64,000 nucleotides of DNA, from IMG/VR virus record IMGVR_UViG_3300015171_000002, positions 48,018 through 112,017 of that record; one strand, written 5' to 3'. Positions 30,872 to 39,732 of the stretch are shown here, in pieces. Within the stretch, counting starts at the first letter, position 1. Each line of letters starts with the position of its first letter. The stretch is from a virus. Under the pieces are notes generated by a model. That model ran no database searches and was not told the origin of the DNA. It saw nothing but the letters and a program-made list of their open reading frames with translations. Both the position numbers and the translations under genes were made by a program.

Positions 30872-31239
30872 ATGATTTAGATGAATTTCTCAAACTAAAT
30901 AATGAATTAAAAAAGCTTTTAAAAACATATACCGATGTTTATCAGTATCAAGAAAAAATGATGATCGCGGAATGGTTTGGATTGCGGCCAGATATTTATT
31001 TTTATTTTGAATATAGTGAATGGGCTGATATCCGCGATGCCTTTCATCAGTTAGTTCTTTATGAAATTGATAATAATTTTTCTGCAATTCGTAGTTTCCA
31101 TCATATTTCTATTCGTGATGGTGTCAGTCTAAATTATAATGATATGCGAGATTTATATTATATTTGGGCTAAAGAAACTGGTCATAAAGTTTGGACTCCA
31201 CAACAAATTGAGAATAAGGATAAGTGGCTAAATGGCTAA
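30868..31239 (+). CDS. Unknown 123-residue protein
   Basis: Helical, aromatic-rich. ATGA overlap. No family recognised. Confidence 0.65.
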   Translation: MNDLDEFLKLNNELKKLLKTYTDVYQYQEKMMIAEWFGLRPDIYFYFEYSEWADIRDAFHQLVLYEIDNNFSAIRSFHHISIRDGVSLNYNDMRDLYYIWAKETGHKVWTPQQIENKDKWLNG

Positions 31240-31474
31240 TTCAGACTCTAATCTAATTGCTGTTCATAATCTCTGTTCAGATCAAATCTGGCATTATGAT
31301 AGTCGGTATTGTACTCCCAAAGAGGCTTTAATTAATTGTTACGAGCAGTATATGAATAATAATTGGAATACTTGGCAATATGATTATACCCGGTATGATA
31401 CTAAGATTTGTGAGGGTTCTCGAACATTAGCCATTGATAACTTTTGTGTTTTGAAAGAAGTTCCACATGCGTGA
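31232..31474 (+). CDS. Unknown 80-residue protein
   Basis: Aromatic- and asparagine-rich; overlaps both neighbours by 8 bases. Confidence 0.65.
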   Translation: MANSDSNLIAVHNLCSDQIWHYDSRYCTPKEALINCYEQYMNNNWNTWQYDYTRYDTKICEGSRTLAIDNFCVLKEVPHA

Positions 31475-31643
31475 GCTAATTATTGCTAAACTGAATAAAA
31501 TGATGGACAAATATACCAGTATTGAATGGCAATATTGGTTTGGCACACAAAAACCAGATACTTTTAAATATATGACAGATCAACAAATTCTAAATTTTTA
31601 TACAGATTTTATTCGTAAAACTTCAATGCCAAGAGCCGGATAA
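31467..31643 (+). CDS. Unknown 58-residue protein
   Basis: Basic helical protein; starts inside the previous gene. Confidence 0.6.
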   Translation: MRELIIAKLNKMMDKYTSIEWQYWFGTQKPDTFKYMTDQQILNFYTDFIRKTSMPRAG

Positions 31644-31647
31644 TAAA

Positions 31648-31968
31648 ATGTCTGAAATATCTGAAAGTATGCAGGAACAATTTAATAGAATTATGCGAAT
31701 AGCTATTGATATTGGTTATAATGATAATGGTGGCTGTTCTGATTATTCTTATTATTTGTGTGCATTTTATCCGGAAAAAGATAATCATCTATGGAATATT
31801 ATTGATGGATTGCCCACTTATATTTGGCGTTGGTTGAATAATAAAGGTTCTATAAGTTGGATTCTAGAAAATACTCCCGAAGTGGTGGAAAAACGAATTG
31901 GTGACGAATTAGATTTTATTATTCTTTTAGAAAAAGAATTTTTTGAATGGAAAAAACTTCAGGGTTAG
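31648..31968 (+). CDS. Unknown 106-residue acidic protein
   Basis: No domain recognised. Stop lies in the TCTAAC box of the next promoter. Confidence 0.65.
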   Translation: MSEISESMQEQFNRIMRIAIDIGYNDNGGCSDYSYYLCAFYPEKDNHLWNIIDGLPTYIWRWLNNKGSISWILENTPEVVEKRIGDELDFIILLEKEFFEWKKLQG

Positions 31969-32007
31969 AATCTTCTAACTTGACAGCGACACAAATTCTG
32001 TTATAAT
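31967..32007 (+). promoter_or_regulatory. Class B promoter
   Basis: TTAGAATCTTCTAAC then -35 TTGACA (31980), 16-base spacer, -10 TATAAT (32002-32007). Confidence 0.7.
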
Positions 32008-32051
32008 ACTTGTATATCGGGCAGAAAAACTAATTTATAGGAGAAACTGTA

Positions 32052-32567
32052 ATGAATGTTTTGGTCGGACATAATTCAGAAGAGAATGGTTATGTGGTGC
32101 ATAATTATCCCTATGGTGGCCGCAGAACTGATATTCGCTATTGGATTGAATATAAACTGATTACTAAGATTCATTCATGGCGGTTTTGTAGTCAAACTCT
32201 TAATCCTAAAACTAATCGTTGGAACGCGCCTAAATGCTCAACTTATGTGGATAAGCCTTTGCTGATGGGAATTAATCCAGAAAATAATCATGTTGAGCGA
32301 ATTGATACGCCATATAATGATAAAATTTCTGATTTGAAAGTATTTTATCAGACGTATAGTAATTATTTCAATCTGGAACAATTAGAAGCTTTTCGTGCTT
32401 ATTTTATCGGTAAGGTAGCGCGGATTAATAAGGCTGATATGTGGGATAAGTGCTATAAAGGCGAAATTCCATTTGCTGAACATAGTAGGGCTGTTACTCT
32501 GGAATATATTAGTTTGAATAATCTTGTAAAAGCTGATGGCCTAGATGAATTTGTAGAGACGGTCTGA
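32052..32567 (+). CDS. Unknown 171-residue protein
   Basis: N-terminal half beta-rich with GGRRTDIRYWIEYK, later part helical. No family recognised. Overlaps nothing; two bases before the next gene. Confidence 0.7.
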   Translation: MNVLVGHNSEENGYVVHNYPYGGRRTDIRYWIEYKLITKIHSWRFCSQTLNPKTNRWNAPKCSTYVDKPLLMGINPENNHVERIDTPYNDKISDLKVFYQTYSNYFNLEQLEAFRAYFIGKVARINKADMWDKCYKGEIPFAEHSRAVTLEYISLNNLVKADGLDEFVETV

Positions 32568-32568
32568 T

Positions 32569-32772
32569 ATGAATATTTTTGGTTTATTTCAAAAGAAACA
32601 TAAGCATAAGCATATTATTATTCCAATCGAGCAATATAAACCAGTTAAGACATTTACAACTCAAGTAAATTGTCCAAATTGTCGTAATTTTATTAGTTTA
32701 AATTTTCCAGTTGGAACAAATGTTAGACTAGCTCATAAAACTTGTTCTATTTGTGAATATAATTGGGAATAA
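32569..32772 (+). CDS. Small zinc-ribbon protein
   Basis: 67 residues; basic H/K-rich start, then CPNC and CSICEYNW. One zinc site. Function unknown. Confidence 0.65.
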   Translation: MNIFGLFQKKHKHKHIIIPIEQYKPVKTFTTQVNCPNCRNFISLNFPVGTNVRLAHKTCSICEYNWE

Positions 32773-32776
32773 TGAA

Positions 32777-33088
32777 ATGGATAATGTCAGCGTCAAGCAT
32801 GATAAACTAAGTTTTGATTTTTTCGGTGTTAATGGTTATTCGAATGATGGAGATAGTTATTCTGTTCGAATTGCTAAAATGAATATACCGCCTGAAAACT
32901 GGATAAATCATCCACCTTATCATATTCCTAATCCTGATTACAATTATTTTGGTCGTTTGTTTGAGAAGTCACCAGAAATGCTTAAAATGCTTAAAGAATA
33001 TCTTTATCTAATCATGACAATGGATTTACCGCTTACCGAAAAGGAAATTCGTGATTTGATTAAATATATTGAAAAGGGGACAGAATGA
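32777..33088 (+). CDS. Unknown 103-residue protein
   Basis: Proline- and tyrosine-rich middle, helical end. ATGA overlap with the next gene. Confidence 0.65.
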   Translation: MDNVSVKHDKLSFDFFGVNGYSNDGDSYSVRIAKMNIPPENWINHPPYHIPNPDYNYFGRLFEKSPEMLKMLKEYLYLIMTMDLPLTEKEIRDLIKYIEKGTE

Positions 33089-33285
33089 ATTTACCAGTTG
33101 CAGCTATTCTTGATTTTCTTTTAGTTTTGTTTATTTTCTTTAGGTGGCTATTAGTATTGTATCAATTACTAACTAAATCTATTACACTTGTTGTAGGCAG
33201 TTTCGATTTTATTGCTTATCTTTTTGTTCTTTTTTGGGCAGTTTCATTACTAATTGGTATTGTCCTAGCAGGAGTAGTAAAATGA
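33085..33285 (+). CDS. Small two-span membrane protein
   Basis: 66 residues, hydrophobic at about 5-29 and 40-65. ATGA-type overlaps on both sides. Confidence 0.65.
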   Translation: MNLPVAAILDFLLVLFIFFRWLLVLYQLLTKSITLVVGSFDFIAYLFVLFWAVSLLIGIVLAGVVK

Positions 33286-33557
33286 TGGATGCAATTGAAA
33301 AACCGACTAATCAGGAATTTATTGATTGGTTTCGTAATATTTGGAGTGAACGTATTATTAATGGTAATCTAAATTCTGATCCATTGGATATTCTTTCTGA
33401 GACTGTTACTGATATTCTTTGGGGATTTGAAGAATTTGGTGATGTCAAGGATTGGCTAGAATATGGTAGTCTGACTCATCATTCTCGGCGTGGTTATCCG
33501 GTAACTAAAACGTTAGTCAAAACCGCGATTTATTTGTGGTATAATTGGAGCGAATAA
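33282..33557 (+). CDS. Unknown 91-residue protein
   Basis: Aromatic-rich (W and F). Start chosen at the ATG overlapping the upstream stop. No family recognised. Confidence 0.65.
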   Translation: MMDAIEKPTNQEFIDWFRNIWSERIINGNLNSDPLDILSETVTDILWGFEEFGDVKDWLEYGSLTHHSRRGYPVTKTLVKTAIYLWYNWSE

Positions 33558-33558
33558 A

Positions 33559-33900
33559 ATGTTAATTATTGAATATGTTCCAGACGAAAATAAAGTAGCT
33601 GTAGCTGATGGAAATGTAGACCGATATGTAGATGATATCCTACGTTTAGGTCTTTTGTCTGGTTATAAGAATTTTATTCATAATGGTGGAGATATCGAAC
33701 TACAATATTCTACTTCTAATATTTTTACTGCCTTTCGAGTAGCAATAAAGGAAGGTCGAATTAGTAGGGTTATTATTCGTTTCAAGTTCAATGGTAAACT
33801 AATTGAATATGATAAAGATGGTAGGTCGGAAAACTGGCCGGATGGTTTCTTAGATTATGAGCATAAACTATTAGAACGTTTGTTGACAAGAAATAAATAA
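33559..33900 (+). CDS. Unknown 113-residue protein
   Basis: Alpha/beta pattern, no domain recognised. Confidence 0.65.
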   Translation: MLIIEYVPDENKVAVADGNVDRYVDDILRLGLLSGYKNFIHNGGDIELQYSTSNIFTAFRVAIKEGRISRVIIRFKFNGKLIEYDKDGRSENWPDGFLDYEHKLLERLLTRNK

Positions 33901-33901
33901 A

Positions 33902-34147
33902 ATGTTAGAATATCTCGGAATTGATAATTTTAAATCAGTTGGGGATGATGTTTTTGATTTGTTTTTTATTACCGCTGAGAATGAAGCAGAAGCTTTTAAT
34001 AAAATGCGGATTGCTACAGGTTTGGTAGATACTAAATTTGATAAGTATTGTGAACAAAATTTTAGTTTTCAGCTTATTCCAGTCCGCACTAATAAAGAAT
34101 TAGAATTGGATTGTGTTGCATTGGGAGAAATCAGAAGTTCTAGATAA
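33902..34147 (+). CDS. Unknown 81-residue acidic protein
   Basis: Has the look of a small beta-alpha domain (DLFFITAENEAEAFNKM). One base after the previous gene; ends just before tRNA-Ile. Confidence 0.65.
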   Translation: MLEYLGIDNFKSVGDDVFDLFFITAENEAEAFNKMRIATGLVDTKFDKYCEQNFSFQLIPVRTNKELELDCVALGEIRSSR

Positions 34148-34155
34148 TATAATAA

Positions 34156-34240
34156 CGGGCATTATGCACTTTACTCTTATAAGGTAAGCTCATCATAAGG
34201 TGCTATGGTTGCAACGAAAGTTCGATTCTTTCATGCCCGA
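34156..34240 (+). tRNA. tRNA-Ile(UAU), D-arm missing from normal position
   Basis: Acceptor CGGGCAT/ATGCCCG, T-arm GAAAG-TTCGATT-CTTTC. Eight bases (TATGCACT) after the acceptor comes TTACT-CTTATAA-GGTAA, a good anticodon arm. A 28-base insert before the T-arm holds hairpin AGC/GCT with loop ATAAGG, echoing the two odd Arg tRNAs. Reads AUA, frequent in this AT-rich genome. Confidence 0.65.
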
Positions 34241-34267
34241 CTATTCAAATATAAAAGGATAATAAAA

Positions 34268-34501
34268 ATGGACGATGATGATAGAATTATTTTAGGCTTA
34301 CAGAATAGAATTCGTAGTCTGGAACATGATTTAGGCGCTAGAAGTCTTTCTGTTAAAATGTATGTGGAACAGATTTGGAGATTAGATTCTTATTATAATC
34401 AAGTTAAAGCTGGAACAATAAAATTCGATTTAGAAGTTTTACATGATTTGATTAAAAATCGTAAATATTATGGTTTCAAATTTTTTGCAAAGGATAAATA
34501 A
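34268..34501 (+). CDS. Unknown helical protein
   Basis: 77 residues, charged helices. AAAGGATAA site fixes the ATG; a longer frame would start in the tRNA. Confidence 0.65.
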   Translation: MDDDDRIILGLQNRIRSLEHDLGARSLSVKMYVEQIWRLDSYYNQVKAGTIKFDLEVLHDLIKNRKYYGFKFFAKDK

Positions 34502-34502
34502 A

Positions 34503-34760
34503 ATGCAATTAGAAATTAGTCAAGACGATGTTGATAAAGCTAATAGTTTTACTACTCGCTATTGTCCCACAGAATATGCTATGTTACGGGCCGGATATAT
34601 TAATCCTAATGTTGGATTTCATTATGCTACAGCCATTTTGAATAATGAACAAAAACATTTCGACTGTTCAGATAGTTTAACTGAACAAATTAATAATTGG
34701 TGTCAAGATGAAACTGGTATTTTTGTACCCGGTATTTATGAATTAATAGAATACGATTAA
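34503..34760 (+). CDS. Small CPTxxA-family protein (paralogue 1)
   Basis: 85 residues: CPTEYAMLRAG, then strands, then NNWCQDETGIFVPGIYEL. Same motif order as 37504-37815 and, more weakly, 35039-35485. Function unknown. Confidence 0.65.
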   Translation: MQLEISQDDVDKANSFTTRYCPTEYAMLRAGYINPNVGFHYATAILNNEQKHFDCSDSLTEQINNWCQDETGIFVPGIYELIEYD

Positions 34761-34764
34761 TAAT

Positions 34765-35025
34765 ATGACACCCAACCAATTAGAAAAACTTATTCAAGAA
34801 ATAAAAGATTTATGTGTGAAATATAAATGTAATATTGTGCCTGTCACCAGTCGGGAATTTAAAGAAACGACTAATAGTTCTGGGCTACCCGATTTTCAAT
34901 TAAGTTTAGTGAATTGGCCGGGAGATTTACAACCAATTGTTTTAGTAAGTTATGTGAAACAAATGATTTCTGACGGTAAGAGATTGAATGTAGAATATAA
35001 TGGCGATAAATGGCGTTCTTTTTAA
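34765..35025 (+). CDS. Unknown 86-residue protein
   Basis: No domain recognised; helix then strands with KVKYN-like ends. Confidence 0.65.
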   Translation: MTPNQLEKLIQEIKDLCVKYKCNIVPVTSREFKETTNSSGLPDFQLSLVNWPGDLQPIVLVSYVKQMISDGKRLNVEYNGDKWRSF

Positions 35026-35038
35026 AGGATAATATGAT

Positions 35039-35485
35039 ATGTATCATAAACTAACTTATAAAATTCCGGTAATTGTTCGTGTTGAGGATGAAAATGGAGA
35101 AGATAATATTGATAGTTCTTTATCTAATTCTGTTGCCGTTTTACAGATTTGTTGTGATGCCTTTAATGATGCTGATGTGGGTCAATATCTGAATATTCCA
35201 CTAAAATCCTGTCGTATGGTTTTTCATACGGATACTTTATTAGTAGAATGTTATCTATCCGATAATACTTATAATAACTGGCCGGGTGATGTTTCTAAAT
35301 TTCTTTTAGATGAACTAAATGGACAAATGAGCGATGGTTGGGGAGAAGGATTTGAGCAGTTTAGTTATGATCTTTCTCGTTATCCCGGTAATGATATTGG
35401 AGAGGTTTATATATCTTGTTGGGGTCATGATGCTGACCAAAAGGTGACATTTCTAGACTATCATCCTACTACTCGCCTAAGGTAA
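35039..35485 (+). CDS. Small CPTxxA-family relative (paralogue 2)
   Basis: 148 residues. NSVAVLQICCDAF and LLVECYLSDNTYNNWPGDV resemble the core of 37504-37815; a longer acidic C-terminal part is added. Function unknown. Confidence 0.6.
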   Translation: MYHKLTYKIPVIVRVEDENGEDNIDSSLSNSVAVLQICCDAFNDADVGQYLNIPLKSCRMVFHTDTLLVECYLSDNTYNNWPGDVSKFLLDELNGQMSDGWGEGFEQFSYDLSRYPGNDIGEVYISCWGHDADQKVTFLDYHPTTRLR

Positions 35486-35490
35486 ATAAT

Positions 35491-35709
35491 ATGATATTTT
35501 ATAAAACTGATGGTACAGCCGAAATTGGTCGTAAAATTTGTAATTGTAAGAATCATGTGGAGCCACATTGGTTATATCTAATCAATAAAGAAAAGAAATT
35601 AAACGAATCCTTTACCAGTGCTGATCGAATTATTAGAGACTTAAATACATTAAAAAATTTCCATAAAGAAATGGAAAAACGTGGTATTCTAGAAATTTTC
35701 CGAGGATAA
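35491..35709 (+). CDS. Unknown 72-residue protein
   Basis: Has CNCKNH near residue 17; possible metal site. No family recognised. Confidence 0.6.
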   Translation: MIFYKTDGTAEIGRKICNCKNHVEPHWLYLINKEKKLNESFTSADRIIRDLNTLKNFHKEMEKRGILEIFRG

Positions 35710-35714
35710 ATATA

Positions 35715-35987
35715 ATGTCAAAACGAAATATTGCACTAACACTAGAAAAAAACTATCTAAATGGTTATGATATTTCTGTATTTCAGCGTATCTGTAAAGA
35801 GTCTGGTATTGAAACTGGTCAGTGGACAATGGGATTATCGGAAGAATTACAATCTAGTAACGTTGAAAAATTTGATTATTTTATTATTCTGAATGTAAAC
35901 GAAAAAGATTTTGAATTTATTCAAGGTTTATTTGCCGGTCGGTGTCAAGAAAAACCTAAAGTATTTATTATTGGCTTGCTAGGCTGA
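35715..35987 (+). CDS. Unknown 90-residue protein
   Basis: No domain recognised. Stop precedes a class B promoter. Confidence 0.65.
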   Translation: MSKRNIALTLEKNYLNGYDISVFQRICKESGIETGQWTMGLSEELQSSNVEKFDYFIILNVNEKDFEFIQGLFAGRCQEKPKVFIIGLLG

Positions 35988-35990
35988 AAA

Positions 35991-36036
35991 CTCTAACCGG
36001 ATTCTAACTTGACTTCTCACTCGTTGACACTATAAT
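35991..36036 (+). promoter_or_regulatory. Class B promoter
   Basis: CTCTAACCGGATTCTAAC, -35 TTGACT (36009), 16-base spacer, -10 TATAAT (36031-36036). Confidence 0.72.
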
Positions 36037-36083
36037 ACATACATAGGCGAGACGGAAAACATCTATTTTCGGGAGAAAATAAA

Positions 36084-36794
36084 ATGGAAACTGAAAACGT
36101 AATCAATAAAATTCGTGGCGCATTGGCATTATCTCAGAATGCTGGAACTAAGGCAGAAGCAGAACAAGCTACTCGTATGGTTCAAATGCTACTGCATAAA
36201 TATAATTTGGAATTGTCTGATATTGCTCGGTCAGATAATATTCCAGTGGTGACTAAGCACTATTATTCGAATGGTAAGAATAATTCGAATATTTTAGGTA
36301 GACTGGCCGGTGTTCTTTCTGAATTCAATTTTGTGCATGTTTATATGACGCATAAGGCAATTGAAGTCGATGGAAATAAATTGGTTGTGGCCGCAATTGC
36401 TTTTGTTGGCAGGGAAGTGAATGTGGATACTGTTTTAGATTTGTTTTATAAAATGAAACTGGTTATTGAGCGTACATCTGCTATTGAATTCCGTTTGGCT
36501 CAAACCGGGCGGCATGGTAAGGCATGGAAAGCAAGTTTTGAAATGGGCATGGTGGAAGGTATTTATCAGAATTTGGCGCGAGAAAATAATGAATTTCTGA
36601 AGATGAAGTCAATTGCTAATGGCCGAACTGGTATGGAATTGACTATCAATCTAAATGCGGAAAATGAAACCTATTTGGTAAATTCTGGATTGAAATTTCA
36701 TAAGCGCCCTGCACCACGAATTCGAGACTCTCAGGCTTATTATTCTGGTGTTGAGCATGGTAAGGATATGTCAACAAAGGATAAGGTAAACTAA
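36084..36794 (+). CDS. DUF2786-domain protein
   Basis: 236 residues. KIRGALALSQNAGTKAEAEQATRMVQMLLHKYNL is split here as KIRGALAL..EAEQA..LLHKYNL, the conserved N-terminal block of DUF2786; the remaining 190 residues include a basic metal-site-like KAWKASFEMGM. Common in phages and mobile elements; function unknown. Confidence 0.75.
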   Translation: METENVINKIRGALALSQNAGTKAEAEQATRMVQMLLHKYNLELSDIARSDNIPVVTKHYYSNGKNNSNILGRLAGVLSEFNFVHVYMTHKAIEVDGNKLVVAAIAFVGREVNVDTVLDLFYKMKLVIERTSAIEFRLAQTGRHGKAWKASFEMGMVEGIYQNLARENNEFLKMKSIANGRTGMELTINLNAENETYLVNSGLKFHKRPAPRIRDSQAYYSGVEHGKDMSTKDKVN

Positions 36795-36795
36795 T

Positions 36796-36990
36796 ATGTA
36801 TCCTTTACGATTTCTACGAATTATTTATTCTTTGTTGGAAGCAGAGATTAATGCGTGGTATTCTCAACGTATTGATAATAATAATTTTCATAAGGGAACA
36901 TATGATTTTGATACAATTCGTATGATGGAATTCCAGTCTGAACAGATGCAAAAAGAAATTGAACGCCGGGAAAAGGATGGAGAAAACTAA
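36796..36990 (+). CDS. Unknown 64-residue protein
   Basis: Helical, charged end. One base after the previous gene. Confidence 0.6.
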   Translation: MYPLRFLRIIYSLLEAEINAWYSQRIDNNNFHKGTYDFDTIRMMEFQSEQMQKEIERREKDGEN

Positions 36991-36991
36991 A

Positions 36992-37264
36992 ATGGATATC
37001 AATATCCGATTTCATACCGCTCTTGGAAATGTTAATTTTCAAACCAGTAACGATTATTCTAAGGCTGGCGATCAAGAAAATCTAGATAATCTGTTTCTTT
37101 TGTTTGGTATGGGTTTACCCTGGAAAACATTTGATCGGTTTTGTGAAAGTTTGAAATTGACGCCAGAGCAAACAGAAAATTTTCGTAAATTGAATAGTGA
37201 TACTTGGAATAAATATCGTGAACTTATTTTGATGAATAAGAAAAATGTGGGTTGGGAGGGCTAA
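36992..37264 (+). CDS. Unknown 90-residue protein
   Basis: GGAG site fixes the start. No domain recognised. Confidence 0.65.
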   Translation: MDINIRFHTALGNVNFQTSNDYSKAGDQENLDNLFLLFGMGLPWKTFDRFCESLKLTPEQTENFRKLNSDTWNKYRELILMNKKNVGWEG

Positions 37265-37265
37265 T

Positions 37266-37502
37266 ATGCTAATTATCCGACACACAACCAAACAAATTCC
37301 TGATACGGTTTGGCATATTGGTTATCCTTTGCATTCAGAAAAGAAAAACATTTTTGTTATCCAAGATATTCAGGCTGATGGTGATGAACTGAATGAGATT
37401 TATGATACTTGTCCTATTCCACTAAATAATAATTGTAGAAATTTAGTTCAAAGTTTTTATGGTGATATTGCCCGAACTATTGTGCTTAATTTGAAAGGTT
37501 AA
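37266..37502 (+). CDS. Unknown 78-residue protein
   Basis: GGAGGG site fixes the start. No domain recognised. Confidence 0.65.
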   Translation: MLIIRHTTKQIPDTVWHIGYPLHSEKKNIFVIQDIQADGDELNEIYDTCPIPLNNNCRNLVQSFYGDIARTIVLNLKG

Positions 37503-37503
37503 C

Positions 37504-37815
37504 ATGGAATTTCCTGACGAAATTGTTTTAGAAATTACTAAAAAAGATACTGAAATTGGCTTGCAGGGTGATTGTTCTAAATGCCCAACAGCATTAGCTC
37601 TTTGGCGGCTTTATCCTGATTTAGAAGATATGCTCGTAGATTATCTTACCATTTCTCTTGCAGAAGGGAATGATAATTATATGGTTTATCTACCATCTAA
37701 AGATTTGACAGTAGAAATGCATTTGTTTGATAGCTCACCGTCTAATTGGGTTAATTTTCGGCCCGGTAAATATACTTTGAAACTAAGTAAAATTGTAAAT
37801 ACAGAAGGACGGTAG
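37504..37815 (+). CDS. Small CPTxxA-family protein (paralogue 3)
   Basis: 103 residues. GDCSKCPTALALWRL, a middle of strands and SNWVNFRPGKYTLKL: the clearest member of this family in the window. The pattern recalls short bacterial proteins starting KCPTALAL that I cannot name. Confidence 0.65.
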   Translation: MEFPDEIVLEITKKDTEIGLQGDCSKCPTALALWRLYPDLEDMLVDYLTISLAEGNDNYMVYLPSKDLTVEMHLFDSSPSNWVNFRPGKYTLKLSKIVNTEGR

Positions 37816-37822
37816 GATTAAA

Positions 37823-37856
37823 GTACTATTGATTTTATTATTCGTTTCTGTATAAT
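37823..37856 (+). promoter_or_regulatory. Class A half-site promoter
   Basis: GTACT (37823), one base, -35 TTGATT (37829), 16-base spacer, -10 TATAAT (37851-37856). Followed by a CCGG/CCGG hairpin in the leader. Confidence 0.6.
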
Positions 37857-37927
37857 AAATAAAACATGGCCGGTGCGGTGACGAGCCGGGAAAAATTAGT
37901 TTATTCTGATCACAAAAGGAAAATAAG

Positions 37928-38320
37928 ATGGGCAATCCAAAAGGTTTAGCTGCTGGTGATATTCGCAGGATTCATTTTACGCAAAAACATACCTGTTCTG
38001 ATCGTTCTTTTGAATCGGTATATGATTTTGAAGTCAATTTCAAATATGAATTTAATTATCCGGTATTGGTTAATGATAAACATATTGAATTCAGGGATGT
38101 GACGTTTTGTTTTGTTCGAGAAAATCATTTAGATAATACCGTAACTAGTTATACAGGAATGGCGGTATTACATCCTGGCGAAGATTTTAGTCGGCCACAA
38201 GGAAGAAAAGAAGCTTTGAATAAGGTAATGGTACAATCACTGGATTTGACAGAACTGGAACAGGTAAGATTCAAAATTGAATTAGCATGTATTGAAAATG
38301 GTGTGCATGATTGTAAATAA
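37928..38320 (+). CDS. Unknown 130-residue protein
   Basis: Beta-rich (YDFEVNFKYEFNYPVLV); no domain recognised. AAAGGA site. Confidence 0.65.
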   Translation: MGNPKGLAAGDIRRIHFTQKHTCSDRSFESVYDFEVNFKYEFNYPVLVNDKHIEFRDVTFCFVRENHLDNTVTSYTGMAVLHPGEDFSRPQGRKEALNKVMVQSLDLTELEQVRFKIELACIENGVHDCK

Positions 38321-38328
38321 TAAAAACT

Positions 38329-38413
38329 ATAATAATATTGATAATAGTAAATGAAAAATAAGTTTACTGCACAGCGGTATTGATTAAGAATTTACTATTA
38401 TCAATATTATTAT
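38329..38413. repeat. Perfect 24-bp inverted repeat with 37-base loop
   Basis: The AT-rich 24-base arm at 38329-38352 is exactly complementary to that at 38390-38413, and a short T-run follows. Far longer than the other terminators here. Cruciform or RNA hairpin. Confidence 0.8.
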
Positions 38414-38453
38414 TTTGGATAAAAAGATTTACAAAACTTACAAGGATAATAAA

Positions 38454-38600
38454 ATGAAAATAAATGGTGAAAGTTTTTCAGTTTTTGAACTTGAATTATG
38501 GCATGAGTCAGAAAAAACAAAGCGTCCAGTAAAGAATTATAATCTATTTATGAAAATTATTAGCGCGATGGCGAGTGCTATTCTGGGATGGCATATTTAG
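38454..38600 (+). CDS. Unknown 48-residue protein
   Basis: AAGGATAATAAA fixes the ATG. C-terminal hydrophobic helix (LFMKIISAMASAILGW). Confidence 0.55.
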   Translation: MKINGESFSVFELELWHESEKTKRPVKNYNLFMKIISAMASAILGWHI

Positions 38601-38611
38601 GATAATAAACA

Positions 38612-38824
38612 ATGGAATTCATAGATTATGTGGGTATTTTAGATGATAGTGCCATTACTAATGCTGAAAGAGAAATACTAAAAAACACCAGTGATAGAAT
38701 AAAAGAAATGATAGATAATGGGCCACATATGCATATCATGGTTGTGGATAGTGCTAAACTAAAACAAACCGGAAAGTATTATTGGAAATGTAGTTGTGGT
38801 CTAGAAATACTGCATGAGGAATAA
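38612..38824 (+). CDS. Small CxC-containing protein
   Basis: 70 residues; HMHIM and CSCGLE near the end suggest a metal site. Function unknown. Confidence 0.6.
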   Translation: MEFIDYVGILDDSAITNAEREILKNTSDRIKEMIDNGPHMHIMVVDSAKLKQTGKYYWKCSCGLEILHEE

Positions 38825-38828
38825 TAAA

Positions 38829-39044
38829 ATGTCTAATAATGATAATATTTTTTCGATTTATATTTTTGGGGTGACTATATTAACATTGGGAAGCTTTATT
38901 CATTTGGGATTTCTGGCTAGATATATGGGGGATAAGACCAGATTAGGAGATAATATTTATAATCTGACTCTTAGTTTTGTGTATCTAATGGCATTGTTTT
39001 ATACGATGGCAAAATTTTATTTATTTTTGCGTGGGATACAGTGA
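38829..39044 (+). CDS. Small two-span membrane protein
   Basis: 71 residues with spans at about 8-30 and 45-68. Followed with ATGA overlap by another membrane protein. Confidence 0.6.
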   Translation: MSNNDNIFSIYIFGVTILTLGSFIHLGFLARYMGDKTRLGDNIYNLTLSFVYLMALFYTMAKFYLFLRGIQ

Positions 39045-39223
39045 TGAATAATAAAGTAAAATTTTGGTTGGGATTAGCAGTAATCATTATTATAAATGAG
39101 ATTATTATTTTCAGGATAGGAATTACTGGATTAGCATCGATTGTTGAAGCTTTATTAGTTGGTATTTTATACGGTTTGGTTTCAAAATTTGAATTCGGAT
39201 GGGATATTTTCGGAGATGAGTAG
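39041..39223 (+). CDS. Small two-span membrane protein
   Basis: 60 residues, mostly hydrophobic with two spans. Overlaps both neighbours. Confidence 0.6.
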   Translation: MMNNKVKFWLGLAVIIIINEIIIFRIGITGLASIVEALLVGILYGLVSKFEFGWDIFGDE

Positions 39224-39374
39224 AATAAGACAGTTAGCAATGATACGAGATAGTTTACGATTAGAGACTGATGATACCGCTATAATAAATAAAGAATTAT
39301 ATCTGGCGGCATGGGAATTACTAAACGGATGGTTAGGAAGTGTAAAATGGGATTGGGCTTACTTTCTTTCATAA
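39216..39374 (+). CDS. Unknown 52-residue protein
   Basis: Start at the ATG overlapping the previous stop. Helical; no family recognised. Confidence 0.5.
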   Translation: MSRIRQLAMIRDSLRLETDDTAIINKELYLAAWELLNGWLGSVKWDWAYFLS

Positions 39375-39553
39375 AACGCATAAAAAAGATTTATGTGTGG
39401 GGATTGGAAAACACAGATAATAATTATATTCTGGTGACAGGAATACTAATAAAAGCATTGGTAGATGAATTATACGATACATTTTTATACGATACACTTT
39501 ATTATGATACATTTTATTACGATATTCTAGGAATATTAGAATTTTTCGAGTAA
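39347..39553 (+). CDS. Small tyrosine-rich protein
   Basis: 68 residues. The end has a degenerate repeat of YDT (YDTFLYDTLYYDTFYYD). GGAAG site at 39333. Overlaps the previous gene by 28 bases. Confidence 0.5.
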   Translation: MGLGLLSFIKRIKKIYVWGLENTDNNYILVTGILIKALVDELYDTFLYDTLYYDTFYYDILGILEFFE

Positions 39554-39621
39554 ATAACCATGATAATTATAGTTCTTATTTGCCATGTTACATTAATTGT
39601 GTTTGGTAGTGATAATTAACC

Positions 39622-39732
39622 ATGTTTAGAGAAATTATTCATGCAATAAAGTTTAGTATAGTTTTTATAGCTGTCTTATCTGTAATGTTCAATATAGATA
39701 GATGGATATTAGGATTTATTGTACTAAAATAA
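39622..39732 (+). CDS. Mini membrane protein
   Basis: 36 residues, hydrophobic core. A 19-codon hydrophobic frame (39560-39619) lies just upstream and may also be translated. Confidence 0.45.
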   Translation: MFREIIHAIKFSIVFIAVLSVMFNIDRWILGFIVLK

